Shown: piece after piece, positions 50,227 to 59,555 of the stretch
Numbering within the stretch: the stretch's first letter is position 1
Layout: every line of letters begins with the position of its first letter
Source of the DNA: Bacillus sp. FJAT-29814
Lineage (GTDB): Bacteria; Bacillota; Bacilli; Bacillales; Cytobacillaceae
Reading direction: 5' to 3'
DNA length: 64,000 nucleotides
NCBI RefSeq assembly: GCF_001510715.1
Contig: NZ_LMTJ01000005.1
Span: 734,138 to 798,137 of the forward strand
Position numbers and translations under genes: made by a program
Notes under the pieces: generated by a model
Databases searched by the model: none
What the model was told of the DNA's origin: nothing
Seen by the model: the letters and a program-made list of their open reading frames with translations, nothing else

Positions 50227-52281
50227 GTGAGCGAAGCTGGTTTAGTTAAAACGATTTGTGGATACTGCGGAACTGGCTGCGGATTAATCCTGGAGGTAGA
50301 AAATAATAGAATAAAGAAAATCCGCGGCGACAAGGATGCTCCTGTAAACAAGGGACAAACATGTGTAAAAGGGGCGTTTGCTTATGAATATGTCCATGCG
50401 AAAAATCGCTTGACCACACCATTAATCCGCAAGGCCGGACAATTGGTCGAGTCTACTTGGGACGAAGCCTACCAATTTATCGCGGGAAAACTGTCCGAAA
50501 TTAAAACAACTTGGGGACCTGAAGCAATTAGTATGTTTGCTTGTGCGCGAAGCACAAATGAATCAAACTATGTTACACAAAAATTTATGAGAACGGTTAT
50601 TGGCAGCAACAATATTGACGGCTGTAACCGAACCTGACACGCTCCGAGTGTTGCCGGTCTGGCAACTGTTTTTGGAAGCGGTTTCCCAACAAATACACTG
50701 GAAGATTTCGATAAAGCAGAGGTACTATTGTTAATGGGCTCAAACACAACGGAAGCCCACCCGATTATTGCAAATCGCATGAAGAAAGCCGTAAAATCCG
50801 GACTTAAAATTATTGTGGTTGACCCGAGAAAAATAGATATGGTCAAGGTTGCTCATCGTCATTTGCAAATAAATGTAGGGACTGACATTGCCTTAATTAA
50901 TGCACTCATTCGTGTCATCCTAAAGGAACGCCTTTATGACCAAAGCTTTATTGAACGGGTTACCTTGGATTATGAAAAGCTTGCGAAGCAAGTCGAGCCA
51001 TACACACCTGAATATGCTGCCGAAATAACTGGAGTGGCAGCAGAGGATATTGTGGCAACCGCACGCGAATATGCAAGTTCAACCGGTTCCATGATTGCTT
51101 ATACATTAGGGATTACCGAGCACCATTGCGGGGTAAATAATGTATTTGACATTGCTAATCTTTCTTTATTGACTGGCAATATAGGTAGACCAGGTACTGG
51201 GATTATGCCGCTTAGAGGGCAAAATAATGTCCAGGGTGCCGGGGATATGGGCTGTCTCCCTAATCAATTGCCAGGGGCAATGAGCTTGGCAAACGATGAA
51301 TTCCGAACCCGCTATGAACAGGAATGGAAGGTTACATTAAATCCAAAAGTAGGCGACACACAAACACGAACATTCGACAGGCTGGAAATGGGAGAATTGA
51401 AGGCACTGTATATCATTGGCGAAAACCCGCTTCTTGCTGATGTTCATATGAATCATACAAAAAAACTATTCGAAAAGTTGGATTTATTAATTGTCCAAGA
51501 TATTTTTATGACGGAAACGGCTAAATATGCCGATGTTGTTTTACCGGCGCGTTCGTGGGGCGAGGTAGATGGAACATACACGAACACAGACAGAAGAATT
51601 CAACGGGTCCGCAAAGCTGTCGAAGCCCATCCAAGCACAAAAGAGGATTGGGAAATTCTTTGTGAACTGGCCACCATTATGGGCTATCCAATGCATTATC
51701 ACAACAGTGAAGAAATTTGGAATGAGGTTCGAAAAATGGCGTGGGAAATGTATGGCGGTATTTCCTATGATCGGCTCGACAAAGAATACAGTGTCCATTA
51801 TCCATGTCCTGACGAAAATCATCCGGGAACCTTTATTATGCACGAACGCTTCCACCAGGAGCTTGAAACCAAAAAAGCACCGTTTGTACCGGTAGATTAT
51901 ACTGCGCCGATGGAGCTGCCGGATGAAGAATATCCATTTACTTTGACTACAGGCCGCCGTTACGAGTCTTATAACACCCACACCCAAACGCGGCATTATG
52001 CAGCAGGAGTGAAAATCAAGCAAACCGAAGAAACGGTGGATATTCATCCGGATGATGCAGAGGCTCTAGGCATAACAGATGGGGAAGTCGTTAAGGTCCG
52101 GTCCCGAAGAGGTGAACTGGAGGTAAAAGCCAAGATTACCCAACAGGTGGTTCCGGGGTTGGTATTTATGAGCTTCCACTGGTTTGAAACCCCAACAAAC
52201 GTGTTAACCTTAAATGAATATGACCCGATATCAGGCACCGCTGAGTATAAGGCATGTGCGGTGGCGATTTCGAAAATGTAA
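50227..52281 (+). CDS. fdhF: Selenocysteine formate dehydrogenase, FdhF-like
   Basis: Molybdopterin oxidoreductase of 684 residues with an in-frame TGA at codon 137 (50635-50637). Start GTG 50227 after GGAGGG. N-terminal 4Fe-4S site CGYCGTGC with a fourth Cys in GQTCVKG. At the stop the frame reads CNRT-TGA-HAPSVAGL, the exact place where E. coli FdhF has Sec140 before HGPSVAGL, and the same frame continues for 548 codons with standard MGD-binding motifs (TGNIGRPGTG, LPARSWGEVDGT, TGRRYESYNTHTQT). A SECIS-like hairpin follows the TGA. Oxidises formate, perhaps from PflB. No other subunit gene is adjacent, so its electron acceptor is unknown. Confidence 0.9.
50635..50668 (+). promoter_or_regulatory. 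Selenocysteine codon and bacterial SECIS element
   Basis: UGA at 50635-50637. Downstream, stem GTTGCC/GGCAAC (50650-50655 and 50661-50666) carries the loop GGTCT. The same GGUCU apical loop is found in the E. coli fdhF SECIS, where it is bound by SelB. The loop begins 18 nt after the UGA. Confidence 0.85.
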
Positions 52282-52298
52282 TCTGCTAAAATGGCGAA

Positions 52299-52326
52299 AG
52301 AAGTACGGGAAAACCCGTACTTCTTT
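52299..52326. terminator. Bidirectional terminator
   Basis: Stem GAAGTACGGG/CCCGTACTTC around a short A loop, between fdhF and convergent narK. Confidence 0.8.
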
Positions 52327-52346
52327 TGTATAAGCGAACAATTGGT

Positions 52347-53654
52347 TTAACTCGCTTGCTTGAAGTTGTATTGTACTTCTTCCGTTGTTGTCTTCCTTTG
52401 GTAAAAATACCAGTTTAATGCAATCGAGATGACATAGAATGCGATAAAGAAATAGAATGCTGTCGCATACGAACCAGTGCTTCCGACGGACCATGCAAAT
52501 AATTTTGGTATTAAGAAAGAGCCGTAAGCTGCAAAGGCTGCAGTAAAACCGATGACGGGTCCTGCTTCTTTTACCGAAAAGATAAATGGAATCATTTGGA
52601 ATGTAGAAGCAGAACCGATTCCTGCCGCAACAAACAAGATTAAAAATGAAGTTAGGAACCCTGGAAATTGTTTCGTGCTTAAGAAGTAAATGACTCCTAA
52701 AACACCTATTGACATAACGATCAAGACAAATGCTGTTACTCTTTCGCCACCGATTTTATCGGAAATCCAGCCTCCTGCCATCCTTGCAGAAGCAGCTACT
52801 AACGCTCCGAGGAATGCAAGTGATACGTATTCAGGAAATTGGGATTTCAATAACAACGGGAACGCTGCCGAATATCCAATAAAGGAACCGAAAGTCGCCA
52901 CATAAAGGAATGTCATGATCCAAGTGTGTTTTCGTTTAACAATGACAAATTGTTCCTTCACTGATTGTTTTGCTGCAGGTACATTATCCATTTTAAACCA
53001 AGCAAGTATTGTCATAATAATAATGGGAATAACCCAGATAAACGCGGCGTTTTGTATCCAGACCGCTTGACCGTTAGCTGATACTTGTTTGTCGCCAAAT
53101 AAAGCAAAAGTTCCGGAGGCAATGATTAATGGTGTTACGAATTGTACAACAGAAACCCCCATATTACCTAGACCGCCATTAATGCCAAGCGCAGTTCCTT
53201 TTTCTTTTTTCGGAAATAAATAACTGATATTGTTATTAGAGGATGAGAAATTTCCTCCGCCTAAACCGCACAGTGCCGCTAATAACATCATAACAGAATA
53301 TGGTGTGTCAGGATTTTGAACGGCTATACCAACGCCAATTGCTGGTATTACTAATACAGCAGTCGAGATAACAGTCCAGTTTCTTCCGCCTACTGCTCCT
53401 ACAGCGAAAGTATAAAAAAAGCGAAGAGTTGCTCCTACTAGACCCGGTAATGCTGCTAGTGTCAATAATTGAGCTTGTGAAAAATTGAAACCAACATCGT
53501 TTAGTCTAACGGCAACCACTGACCAAATTTGCCAAACAATAAACGCTAGCATTAAAGATGGTACTGAGATCCATAAGTTTCTTCGCGCATGTTTTTTTCC
53601 TTCTGTGTTCCAGAACTTTTCATCCTCTGGATTCCAATAAGTTATTCGTGGCAT
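52347..53654 (-). CDS. narK: Nitrate/nitrite transporter NarK
   Basis: MFS transporter of 435 residues in the nitrate-nitrite porter family. Twelve helices; the nitrate signature in helix 5, GLGGGNFSSSNNNISYLFPKK, and the following GINGGLGNMGVSVVQ stretch are clear, with a matching helix-11 FAAYGSFLIPK. A hydrophilic N-terminus (about 30 residues, MPRITYWNPEDEKFW) is common in Bacillus NarK. Start 53654 is set by AGGGGGAAA. An FNR box at the right distance suggests anaerobic induction. No nitrate reductase genes lie in the window. Confidence 0.9.
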   Translation of the reverse strand: MPRITYWNPEDEKFWNTEGKKHARRNLWISVPSLMLAFIVWQIWSVVAVRLNDVGFNFSQAQLLTLAALPGLVGATLRFFYTFAVGAVGGRNWTVISTAVLVIPAIGVGIAVQNPDTPYSVMMLLAALCGLGGGNFSSSNNNISYLFPKKEKGTALGINGGLGNMGVSVVQFVTPLIIASGTFALFGDKQVSANGQAVWIQNAAFIWVIPIIIMTILAWFKMDNVPAAKQSVKEQFVIVKRKHTWIMTFLYVATFGSFIGYSAAFPLLLKSQFPEYVSLAFLGALVAASARMAGGWISDKIGGERVTAFVLIVMSIGVLGVIYFLSTKQFPGFLTSFLILFVAAGIGSASTFQMIPFIFSVKEAGPVIGFTAAFAAYGSFLIPKLFAWSVGSTGSYATAFYFFIAFYVISIALNWYFYQRKTTTEEVQYNFKQAS

Positions 53655-53711
53655 TTTATTTCCCCCTATGTTCAATGAATTTTTAATTCGTGTGTTAGTT
53701 TTGCTGTTTGC

Positions 53712-53761
53712 ATTATTACTATAAAACAGATGGTAACATGATTTTTGTGAGGTACGTCACA
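53712..53761 (-). promoter_or_regulatory. FNR-activated promoter of narK
   Basis: TGTGA-GGTACG-TCACA (53746-53761) is a perfect FNR palindrome. On the minus strand a TATAGT -10 (53723-53718) puts the box centre at about -41.5 from a start near 53712, the class II activator position. Confidence 0.75.
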
Positions 53762-53829
53762 AAAAAAGTGAAGGAAATGTGAACTAAGAATGTTTGACAA
53801 AAAGTTGTAATAATTAGCCCGATTCCCAT

Positions 53830-53857
53830 AAAAAAAGACCCTCCAGCATGGAGGATC
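53830..53857 (-). terminator. Terminator of the MFS-PAS gene
   Basis: Stem around CCTCC-AGCAT-GGAGG with a T run on the minus strand, just downstream of the stop codon. Confidence 0.7.
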
Positions 53858-53870
53858 ACTTGTTTCAACT

Positions 53871-55367
53871 TTATTTTGAATGGCCCGTTTCTTCTTTGAA
53901 CATTCCTACATAATGCTTTGTTTCCCCGGAATCATCCTTGATTGCAGTAATCGTTAACCACTCTCTATAAAGCTCTTGATTTTTTCGTTTGTTCCAGATA
54001 TATCCTTCCCAAATGCCATTTGTGAGCAAACTTTCCCACATATCTTTATAAAAGATGATATCATGCTCCCCTGATTGAAGGACGCTTGGAGTTTTGCCGA
54101 CCACTTCTTCCAGGGTATAGCCCGTTATTTTTGTGAAAGCCGGATTCACGCGTTGAATCAGCCCATTTGTATCGGTAACACAAATGCCATCAACGGCATG
54201 ATTGACAATTTTATCGGACAAATCCAATTTTTCGTGATAGAACAACCAAACGACAATGACGAAACTCGCCAAGGAAAATTCCGACAATATCATAAATCCG
54301 ATTGCATAATGATTTGTTAATGAAAACAGTATCGTAAGGATAATCGGCGGGAAAAACCCTCCGATTCCACCCATTGCCGAAACAATGCCATTGACGATTC
54401 CGCTTTGTTTTGAAAAATATAGCGGAACCAATTTGAAGATTGCCCCATTTCCTATCCCGGCAAAGAATGCAACCAATAAACAGCCGAACGAATAGATTGG
54501 CAGGGAGGGAGTAAAGGACAGTAGAAATCCGGCAAAGGTGAGGCTGAAAAAAACCGCCATTAGAATCAAGAATGGGTTAACCTTATCTCCGAGCCAGCCG
54601 CCTATCGGCCTGAAAATAGTTGCCAACGCAATAAACCCGGCAGTTCGCATTCCGGCATCCACCTTGGTTAAATCATAATGATTGACCAAGAAAGAGGGCA
54701 AATAGATTGTAAAGGCGACAAACGCGCCAAATGTTATAAAGTAAAATAAACTTAAACACCATAGTTTTGGATTTTTGTAAATTTCGTTGATTTGTTGTGA
54801 TAAAGGTTGAATGACTTTCTTTTCCCGGCGGTCGCCAAAGAGAAAATTGATGACAGCAAACAATATAGCGATAATTAAATAAATTTTGATAGTTGTTCTC
54901 CAGCCGTATTCATTGGCAAGAATAGGTGCAAGAAAAGAAGTAATGGCTGTACCGATATTGCCTGCTCCGTATATCCCGTTAATAAAGCCATGTCTTGCTT
55001 TCGGGTAATATTTTGGCAGCGAGGTGACGCCGATTGAAAACACGGCGCCGCCAATACCAAGCAGAAACCCGCCAATGATCAGCATCGTCATTGAATTCGC
55101 ATAACTGATCAGAGCAATTGGCACAAGTAAAATGATAAAACTAATCGCAAATAAAAATCTCGCTCCAAGTCGATTTGTCCAATAACCGATTGGGACACGA
55201 AGGACGGAGCCAAGAATTACAGGTACAGCTGTTGCCCAGGCAATTTGTGTTGAAGAGAGCTGTATATCTGCTTTAATAAATGGCATTAGCGAAGAGATTA
55301 GCACCCAAATCATAAAGCCGGCAATGAGACTTCCTGTCTGAATAAATAGCTGTCGTGTGCCTTGCAT
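53871..55367 (-). CDS. NarK-type MFS transporter fused to a C-terminal PAS domain
   Basis: Protein of 498 residues. Residues 1-385 form twelve transmembrane helices of an MFS nitrate/nitrite or oxalate/formate-like transporter (TAVPVILGSVLRVPIGYWTNRLG, the GIGGAVFSIG segment in helix 4-5, GNIGTAITSFLAP, IFRPIGGWLGD). Residues 388-495 are a PAS domain with PAC tail (AVDGICVTDTNGLIQRVNPA, FTKITGYTLEEVVGKTP, IWEGYIWNKRKNQELYREWL), similar to the PAS repeats of the kinase at 47929. No kinase or output domain follows. TTG 55370 is an alternative start. An MFS porter with a cytosolic PAS sensor is unusual and may be a transceptor. Confidence 0.85.
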   Translation of the reverse strand: MQGTRQLFIQTGSLIAGFMIWVLISSLMPFIKADIQLSSTQIAWATAVPVILGSVLRVPIGYWTNRLGARFLFAISFIILLVPIALISYANSMTMLIIGGFLLGIGGAVFSIGVTSLPKYYPKARHGFINGIYGAGNIGTAITSFLAPILANEYGWRTTIKIYLIIAILFAVINFLFGDRREKKVIQPLSQQINEIYKNPKLWCLSLFYFITFGAFVAFTIYLPSFLVNHYDLTKVDAGMRTAGFIALATIFRPIGGWLGDKVNPFLILMAVFFSLTFAGFLLSFTPSLPIYSFGCLLVAFFAGIGNGAIFKLVPLYFSKQSGIVNGIVSAMGGIGGFFPPIILTILFSLTNHYAIGFMILSEFSLASFVIVVWLFYHEKLDLSDKIVNHAVDGICVTDTNGLIQRVNPAFTKITGYTLEEVVGKTPSVLQSGEHDIIFYKDMWESLLTNGIWEGYIWNKRKNQELYREWLTITAIKDDSGETKHYVGMFKEETGHSK

Positions 55368-55601
55368 CAAGAAAATCCCCCTTTTCGTCCGTACAACATT
55401 TGATAGGTAGATTTATATAGTTAAAAACATGAATGTAATAGAAAGGTTTTCCCCCGATGAATTATAATACATAATTCTGTCACAATCAGTGAGGAAACAC
55501 ACATTTCATCCTGAAAATAGAGCAATTTACATAATTTTATTGATATCCAAAAGGCAAAATAAAAATGGGTAGTTTTTTACATCAAGGAGGATTTAGAAAA
55601 G

Positions 55602-56252
55602 ATGGCGGATCAATTTGCAGTTATTGGATTGGGTAGATTTGGATTAAGCATAGCCCGAAGTTTATTTGAATCAGGCCAAGAGGTGCTCGGAGTTGACGTT
55701 AATGAGGAAAGGGTAGAAAATGCTCATCCCTATGTGACCCATGCAATAATAGCGGATTCGACGGATGAAGAGACGTTGAAATCAATCGGAATCCGTAATT
55801 TTGATACGGTCATCGTGGCAATCGGAAATGATATTCAGGCTAGCATACTAAGTGTTTTGATGATAAAGGAGCTTGGTGTAAAAAAAGTGATTGCAAAGGC
55901 GTTAAATAAGCTTCATGGTCAAGTGTTAACCAAAGTCGGGGCAGATTGGGTCGTTTTTCCTGAGCGGGACATGGGAGTCAGAGTAGCCCACCAGCTTTTA
56001 TCCCCAAACGTACTAAACTTTATTGAGTTATCAAAGGATTATAGTGTTGAAGAGATAAAAATCCCGGAGCAAATGACCGATAAAACATTAAGGGAGCTTG
56101 ATTTGCGGGCCAAATTTAATCTAAGTGTCATTGCCATTCGTCATGAGAATGACATAAACATATCACCGTCTCCCGATAAGATCATTGACCAGGGAGACGT
56201 GCTTGTAGTAATTGGAAAAAATCGTGACCTGGAGAGATTTGCAAATCTTTAG
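55602..56252 (+). CDS. ktrC: Potassium uptake regulatory subunit KtrC
   Basis: Cytosolic RCK protein of 216 residues that gates a Ktr potassium channel. N-terminal Rossmann (RCK-N) domain with FAVIGLGRFGLSIARSL, ending in the PERDMGVRVAH crossover; C-terminal RCK-C domain (about 135-216) binding c-di-AMP in this family. Closer to KtrC than KtrA by GDST/ADST and ERDM motifs as I recall them. The membrane partner (KtrD/KtrB) is not adjacent, as is also true of B. subtilis ktrC. Confidence 0.88.
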   Translation: MADQFAVIGLGRFGLSIARSLFESGQEVLGVDVNEERVENAHPYVTHAIIADSTDEETLKSIGIRNFDTVIVAIGNDIQASILSVLMIKELGVKKVIAKALNKLHGQVLTKVGADWVVFPERDMGVRVAHQLLSPNVLNFIELSKDYSVEEIKIPEQMTDKTLRELDLRAKFNLSVIAIRHENDINISPSPDKIIDQGDVLVVIGKNRDLERFANL

Positions 56253-56270
56253 TAGTGATAAAAGAACGAA

Positions 56271-56292
56271 GGCAGGAATCCATTCCTGCCTT
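56271..56292. terminator. Terminator between convergent genes
   Basis: Perfect palindrome AGGCAGGAAT-CC-ATTCCTGCCT (56271-56292) between ktrC and the convergent small gene. Confidence 0.75.
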
Positions 56293-56452
56293 AGATCATG
56301 TCTTCATTTTCCTTTTCAATTTCGCTCGGCTTCGGCCTCTCTTTTGATACGATGCTTCCCAGAACTTCCCGTTCAAAAGGACCGACATCTTTTCCTGCAC
56401 CAGGTGCAATATTCGCCATTGGCAGCTGCTCTAACTCTTTCCCTCTAGGCAT
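56291..56452 (-). CDS. Small hypothetical protein
   Basis: A 53-residue protein, MPRGKELEQLPMANIAPGAG, then DVGPFEREVLGSIV and an acidic Glu/Asp tail. AAAGGTGG precedes the ATG. No family recognised. It lies 26 bp downstream of the sspH-like gene and may be co-transcribed with it late in sporulation. Confidence 0.6.
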   Translation of the reverse strand: MPRGKELEQLPMANIAPGAGKDVGPFEREVLGSIVSKERPKPSEIEKENEDMI

Positions 56453-56478
56453 ATGTCTTCCACCTTTAACCTTTCAAG

Positions 56479-56658
56479 TTAATCTTCGATAAGTTCACTG
56501 ATTTCTACGATCGTCCGCTCTTCAAGTGGTCCTCTTAGATGGACGGTCGCCGTCCTTCCATCCTCATTCAACTGGTCAATCCAGACAGACGTACCGTTAT
56601 ACTTAACATTTATGTCGGCTGATGATGACAAAATTTGTTTAACACGATTGGCATTCAT
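56479..56658 (-). CDS. sspH: H-type small acid-soluble spore protein
   Basis: A 59-residue protein of the SspH family: MNANRVKQILSSSADINVKYNG, a central VWIDQLNEDGRTATVHL pair of strands, and EERTIVEISELIED. It matches SspH in length and in the N-x-x-R-x-K-x-I start and NED turn. A minor DNA-associated protein of the spore core. Ribosome site AAGGAG. Probably first of a short operon with the gene at 56291. Confidence 0.85.
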   Translation of the reverse strand: MNANRVKQILSSSADINVKYNGTSVWIDQLNEDGRTATVHLRGPLEERTIVEISELIED

Positions 56659-56763
56659 ATGCTGTCACTCCTTGAAAAATAATCATTTTATTCTTTGTAA
56701 GGCTAGGTTTTTTCATACATCACGATTTAAATGTAACTGCTTCCTTCTATAATAAATACATTT

Positions 56764-56943
56764 CTATGGCCACTCGATATCATTGCCATCGATGGTACCA
56801 GGCTGTGAAACATCTTCAAGGCTTTGTAAATAATTTTCGAGTTCGATCTGCAATTCCTTTGGTGCCCCTGGACGCAAATGCCAGTTGCCAGGCTCATCAA
56901 CAAAGAATGGACTCTTAGTAAAATCAGGTCTGATTCTTGGCAA
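56764..56943 (-). CDS. Small hypothetical protein
   Basis: A 59-residue protein starting at TTG 56943 (MPRIRPDFTKSPFFVD) after GAGGAG. Pro- and acid-rich, with a short predicted helix (APKELQIELENYLQSL) and a GNDIEWP end. It looks conserved-like (aromatic and Pro anchors) but I know no family. It lies upstream of sspH on the same strand, with about 105 bp between. Confidence 0.55.
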   Translation of the reverse strand: MPRIRPDFTKSPFFVDEPGNWHLRPGAPKELQIELENYLQSLEDVSQPGTIDGNDIEWP

Positions 56944-57056
56944 AATATCTCCTCTTTTCTTTGGTCAGTATCTTCATTCCTATTGTTTGCAAATTGTGTT
57001 GTTTAAATGAGCCCTATTTAAATGAGTCTTATTTCGGATTGCAGAAGTTGACTTTC

Positions 57057-57182
57057 ATGTATATGATAACTAAAAACGATGCAGAAGCTTTAGACCTTCA
57101 TTTTCTAAAACAGGCAGAAAATAAAAAAATATTTAAAATCAAAATTGTTGAAACTAATTGGGAACGTATTCGTCTTATATAA
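57057..57182 (+). CDS. Doubtful small open frame
   Basis: Forty-one codons from ATG 57057 (MYMITKNDAEALDLHFLKQ) without a convincing ribosome site. The protein looks plausible in composition, but evidence is weak. The 450-bp stretch 56944-57413 otherwise contains only the ltaS promoter region, with a TATAGT element near 57356-57361. Confidence 0.2.
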   Translation: MYMITKNDAEALDLHFLKQAENKKIFKIKIVETNWERIRLI

Positions 57183-57413
57183 TTAAGAAACGGACAGTCA
57201 TGTCCCACCGTGTACAGGCATAAAAATAAAAGGGATCATTTAGGGGAAACAGATTTGCGATATTTGTCATTAATGGAGGAAAAATGGCGGTATCTTTTGC
57301 GCTAAAACGGCGATAAATAGGCGCCATCCTGGTTTTTCTTTTATAGGAAAATATGGTATAGTAAGTGGGGTTCGTTTACCGAAGTTGATTTGGTAAGTGA
57401 GAGGAGAAATAAA

Positions 57414-59372
57414 ATGAATAAATTGCAACTTTCAAAAAAAATAAATAAAAGTCATATAACATTTTTTTTCATTGCCGTCGTATTATTTTGGCTCAAGACT
57501 TACGCGGCATACCAAATTGAATTTAACCTGGGAATTGATAATACTCTCCAAAAATTTTTACTATTAATAAACCCATTAAGTTCAGCGCTGTTCTTTTTTG
57601 GGCTTGCCTTGTTGTTTAAAAAGCGGTTTAAGCTTGTTTTGATCGTGACTAACTTTTTTCTTTCGTTTTTGTTATACGCAAACATTGCCTATTATCGCTT
57701 TTTTAATGATTTCATTACCGTACCTGTTTTAATGCAAACCAAGACAAATGCTGGACAACTTGGCGATAGTGCCTTATCACTAATGTCTCCATTTGATTTC
57801 TTTTACTTTACAGATTTCTTTGTCCTAATTGCTCTTGCGTTAACTGCTTTCAAACAGATAACCGTAACCAGCAAAAATACCTTTAAAATCGTGATTTTGT
57901 TTGCGATAACGACATTTCTTTTCAACTTAGGTTTGGCCGAAAAGGACCGACCACAGCTGTTAACACGTTCCTTTGACCGAAATTATCTGGTGAAATATCT
58001 CGGTGCGTATAACTTTACCATTTATGACACGATCCAGAATATAAGATCTTCGAGCCAACGGGCGCTAGCCGACTCAAGTGACGTAACCGATGTAGAAAAC
58101 TATCGGAAAGCTAACTATGCCGAACCAAATCCAGATTATTTTGGCAAGGCAAAAGGGATGAACGTCATTTATATTTCTATGGAATCGTTCCAAACTTTCA
58201 TGATTGATTACAAAATGCCGGATGGCCAGGAAGTAACACCATTTCTAAATTCATTAACCCGTGATAAAAATACATTCTATTTTAAAAACTTTTTTCATCA
58301 AACTGGCCAAGGTAAAACCTCAGATGCAGAGTTTTTAATGGAAAATTCGTTATATCCAATGGCCCAAGGAGCTGTATTTGTAAATAAGGCACAAAACACG
58401 TATCAGGCGATGCCCGCTATTTTAAAGGGACAGGGATATAGTTCAGCTGTCTTTCATGGGAACTATAAAACATTTTGGAACCGGAACGTGATTTATAAAG
58501 CATTTGGCTACGACCAATTCTTTGATGCCGAATATTATAGCATGACTGATGAGAATACGAAGAACTATGGATTGAAGGATAAGCCGTTTTTTACGGAGTC
58601 CATGCCGATGCTTAAAAGCTTGAAGCAGCCATTCTATACTAAAATGATTACACTATCTAACCATTTCCCGTTTGAAATGGATCCAGAGGATACAGACTTC
58701 CCGGCTGGTGATTTTGGCGATACGGTAGTTGACCAGTATTTCCAGTCTTCCCATTATATGGACCAGGCACTTGAACAATTTTTTAATGATTTAAAGGCAT
58801 CAGGACTTTATGAAAACACAGTGGTTGTTATGTATGGTGACCATTACGGAATCTCTGAAAACCACAATGATGCAATGGCGCAAGTTCTCGGGGTAGAGGA
58901 AATTACTCCGGCACTAAATGCAAAATTACAGAGAGTACCTCTATTTATCCATGTCCCTGGTGTTGATGGCGGGATCCAAGAGCAGTTTGGTGGCGAGGTC
59001 GATGTTCGACCGACTGTCCTACACTTGTTAGGGATTGATACAAAGGATTATTTGGAATTTGGATCAGATTTGTTATCTAAGAATCACCGTAATTGGACCT
59101 TATTTAGAAACGGCGATTTTGTATCGCCTGAAGTGGTTCAAGTAAAAGGTAAATGTTATGGAACTGAAACTGGTGAATTGCTGGAGAACTCTGATACATG
59201 CAAGAGCATCGAGGAAAAGGTAAATTCTGAGCTGCAAATGTCGGATGAGGTGGTCTACAAAGACCTTCTTCGCTTCTATCAACCGGATGGATATAAAGCG
59301 ATCAATCCAAATGACTATGAATACCTAGGTCCCAAAATGAATAAGGGAAGTAAAGCTTCCACAAGTAATTAA
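57414..59372 (+). CDS. ltaS: Lipoteichoic acid synthase
   Basis: Membrane protein of 652 residues. Five N-terminal transmembrane helices (to about residue 200) precede an extracytoplasmic sulfatase-fold domain that polymerises glycerol phosphate from phosphatidylglycerol into lipoteichoic acid. The nucleophile Thr is in GQGKTSDAEF; metal site residues include ESFQTF and the later MYGDHYG. The ATG at 57414 has GAGAGGAG upstream. Bacilli have several LtaS paralogues (LtaS, YfnI, YqgS); which one this is cannot be decided here. Terminator follows. Confidence 0.9.
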   Translation: MNKLQLSKKINKSHITFFFIAVVLFWLKTYAAYQIEFNLGIDNTLQKFLLLINPLSSALFFFGLALLFKKRFKLVLIVTNFFLSFLLYANIAYYRFFNDFITVPVLMQTKTNAGQLGDSALSLMSPFDFFYFTDFFVLIALALTAFKQITVTSKNTFKIVILFAITTFLFNLGLAEKDRPQLLTRSFDRNYLVKYLGAYNFTIYDTIQNIRSSSQRALADSSDVTDVENYRKANYAEPNPDYFGKAKGMNVIYISMESFQTFMIDYKMPDGQEVTPFLNSLTRDKNTFYFKNFFHQTGQGKTSDAEFLMENSLYPMAQGAVFVNKAQNTYQAMPAILKGQGYSSAVFHGNYKTFWNRNVIYKAFGYDQFFDAEYYSMTDENTKNYGLKDKPFFTESMPMLKSLKQPFYTKMITLSNHFPFEMDPEDTDFPAGDFGDTVVDQYFQSSHYMDQALEQFFNDLKASGLYENTVVVMYGDHYGISENHNDAMAQVLGVEEITPALNAKLQRVPLFIHVPGVDGGIQEQFGGEVDVRPTVLHLLGIDTKDYLEFGSDLLSKNHRNWTLFRNGDFVSPEVVQVKGKCYGTETGELLENSDTCKSIEEKVNSELQMSDEVVYKDLLRFYQPDGYKAINPNDYEYLGPKMNKGSKASTSN

Positions 59373-59379
59373 ATAAAAA

Positions 59380-59415
59380 AAACGACGCTGTGCATTCATG
59401 TACAGCGTTTTTCTT
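59380..59415 (+). terminator. Terminator of ltaS
   Basis: Stem CGCTGT/ACAGCG (59386-59391 and 59402-59407) flanked by an A tract and TTTTT. Confidence 0.75.
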
Positions 59416-59555
59416 ATTTAAGAAAGCACTCGGTTATACATTTGTCAAAGTATTTTTAGGAAAATATTGAAAAATCCTCAAAATAGTGTAAAATTTCACT
59501 AAAGGAAATATTTTCAACTAATAAGGAAATTTAAATTTCTAAGGGGCGATTTTTC

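Noticed and set aside
50635..50637. Nonsense mutation splitting the formate dehydrogenase into two pseudogene pieces
   Set aside because: Same frame on both sides, the exact Sec position of FdhF, and a GGTCT-loop hairpin just downstream; everything else in the gene is intact.
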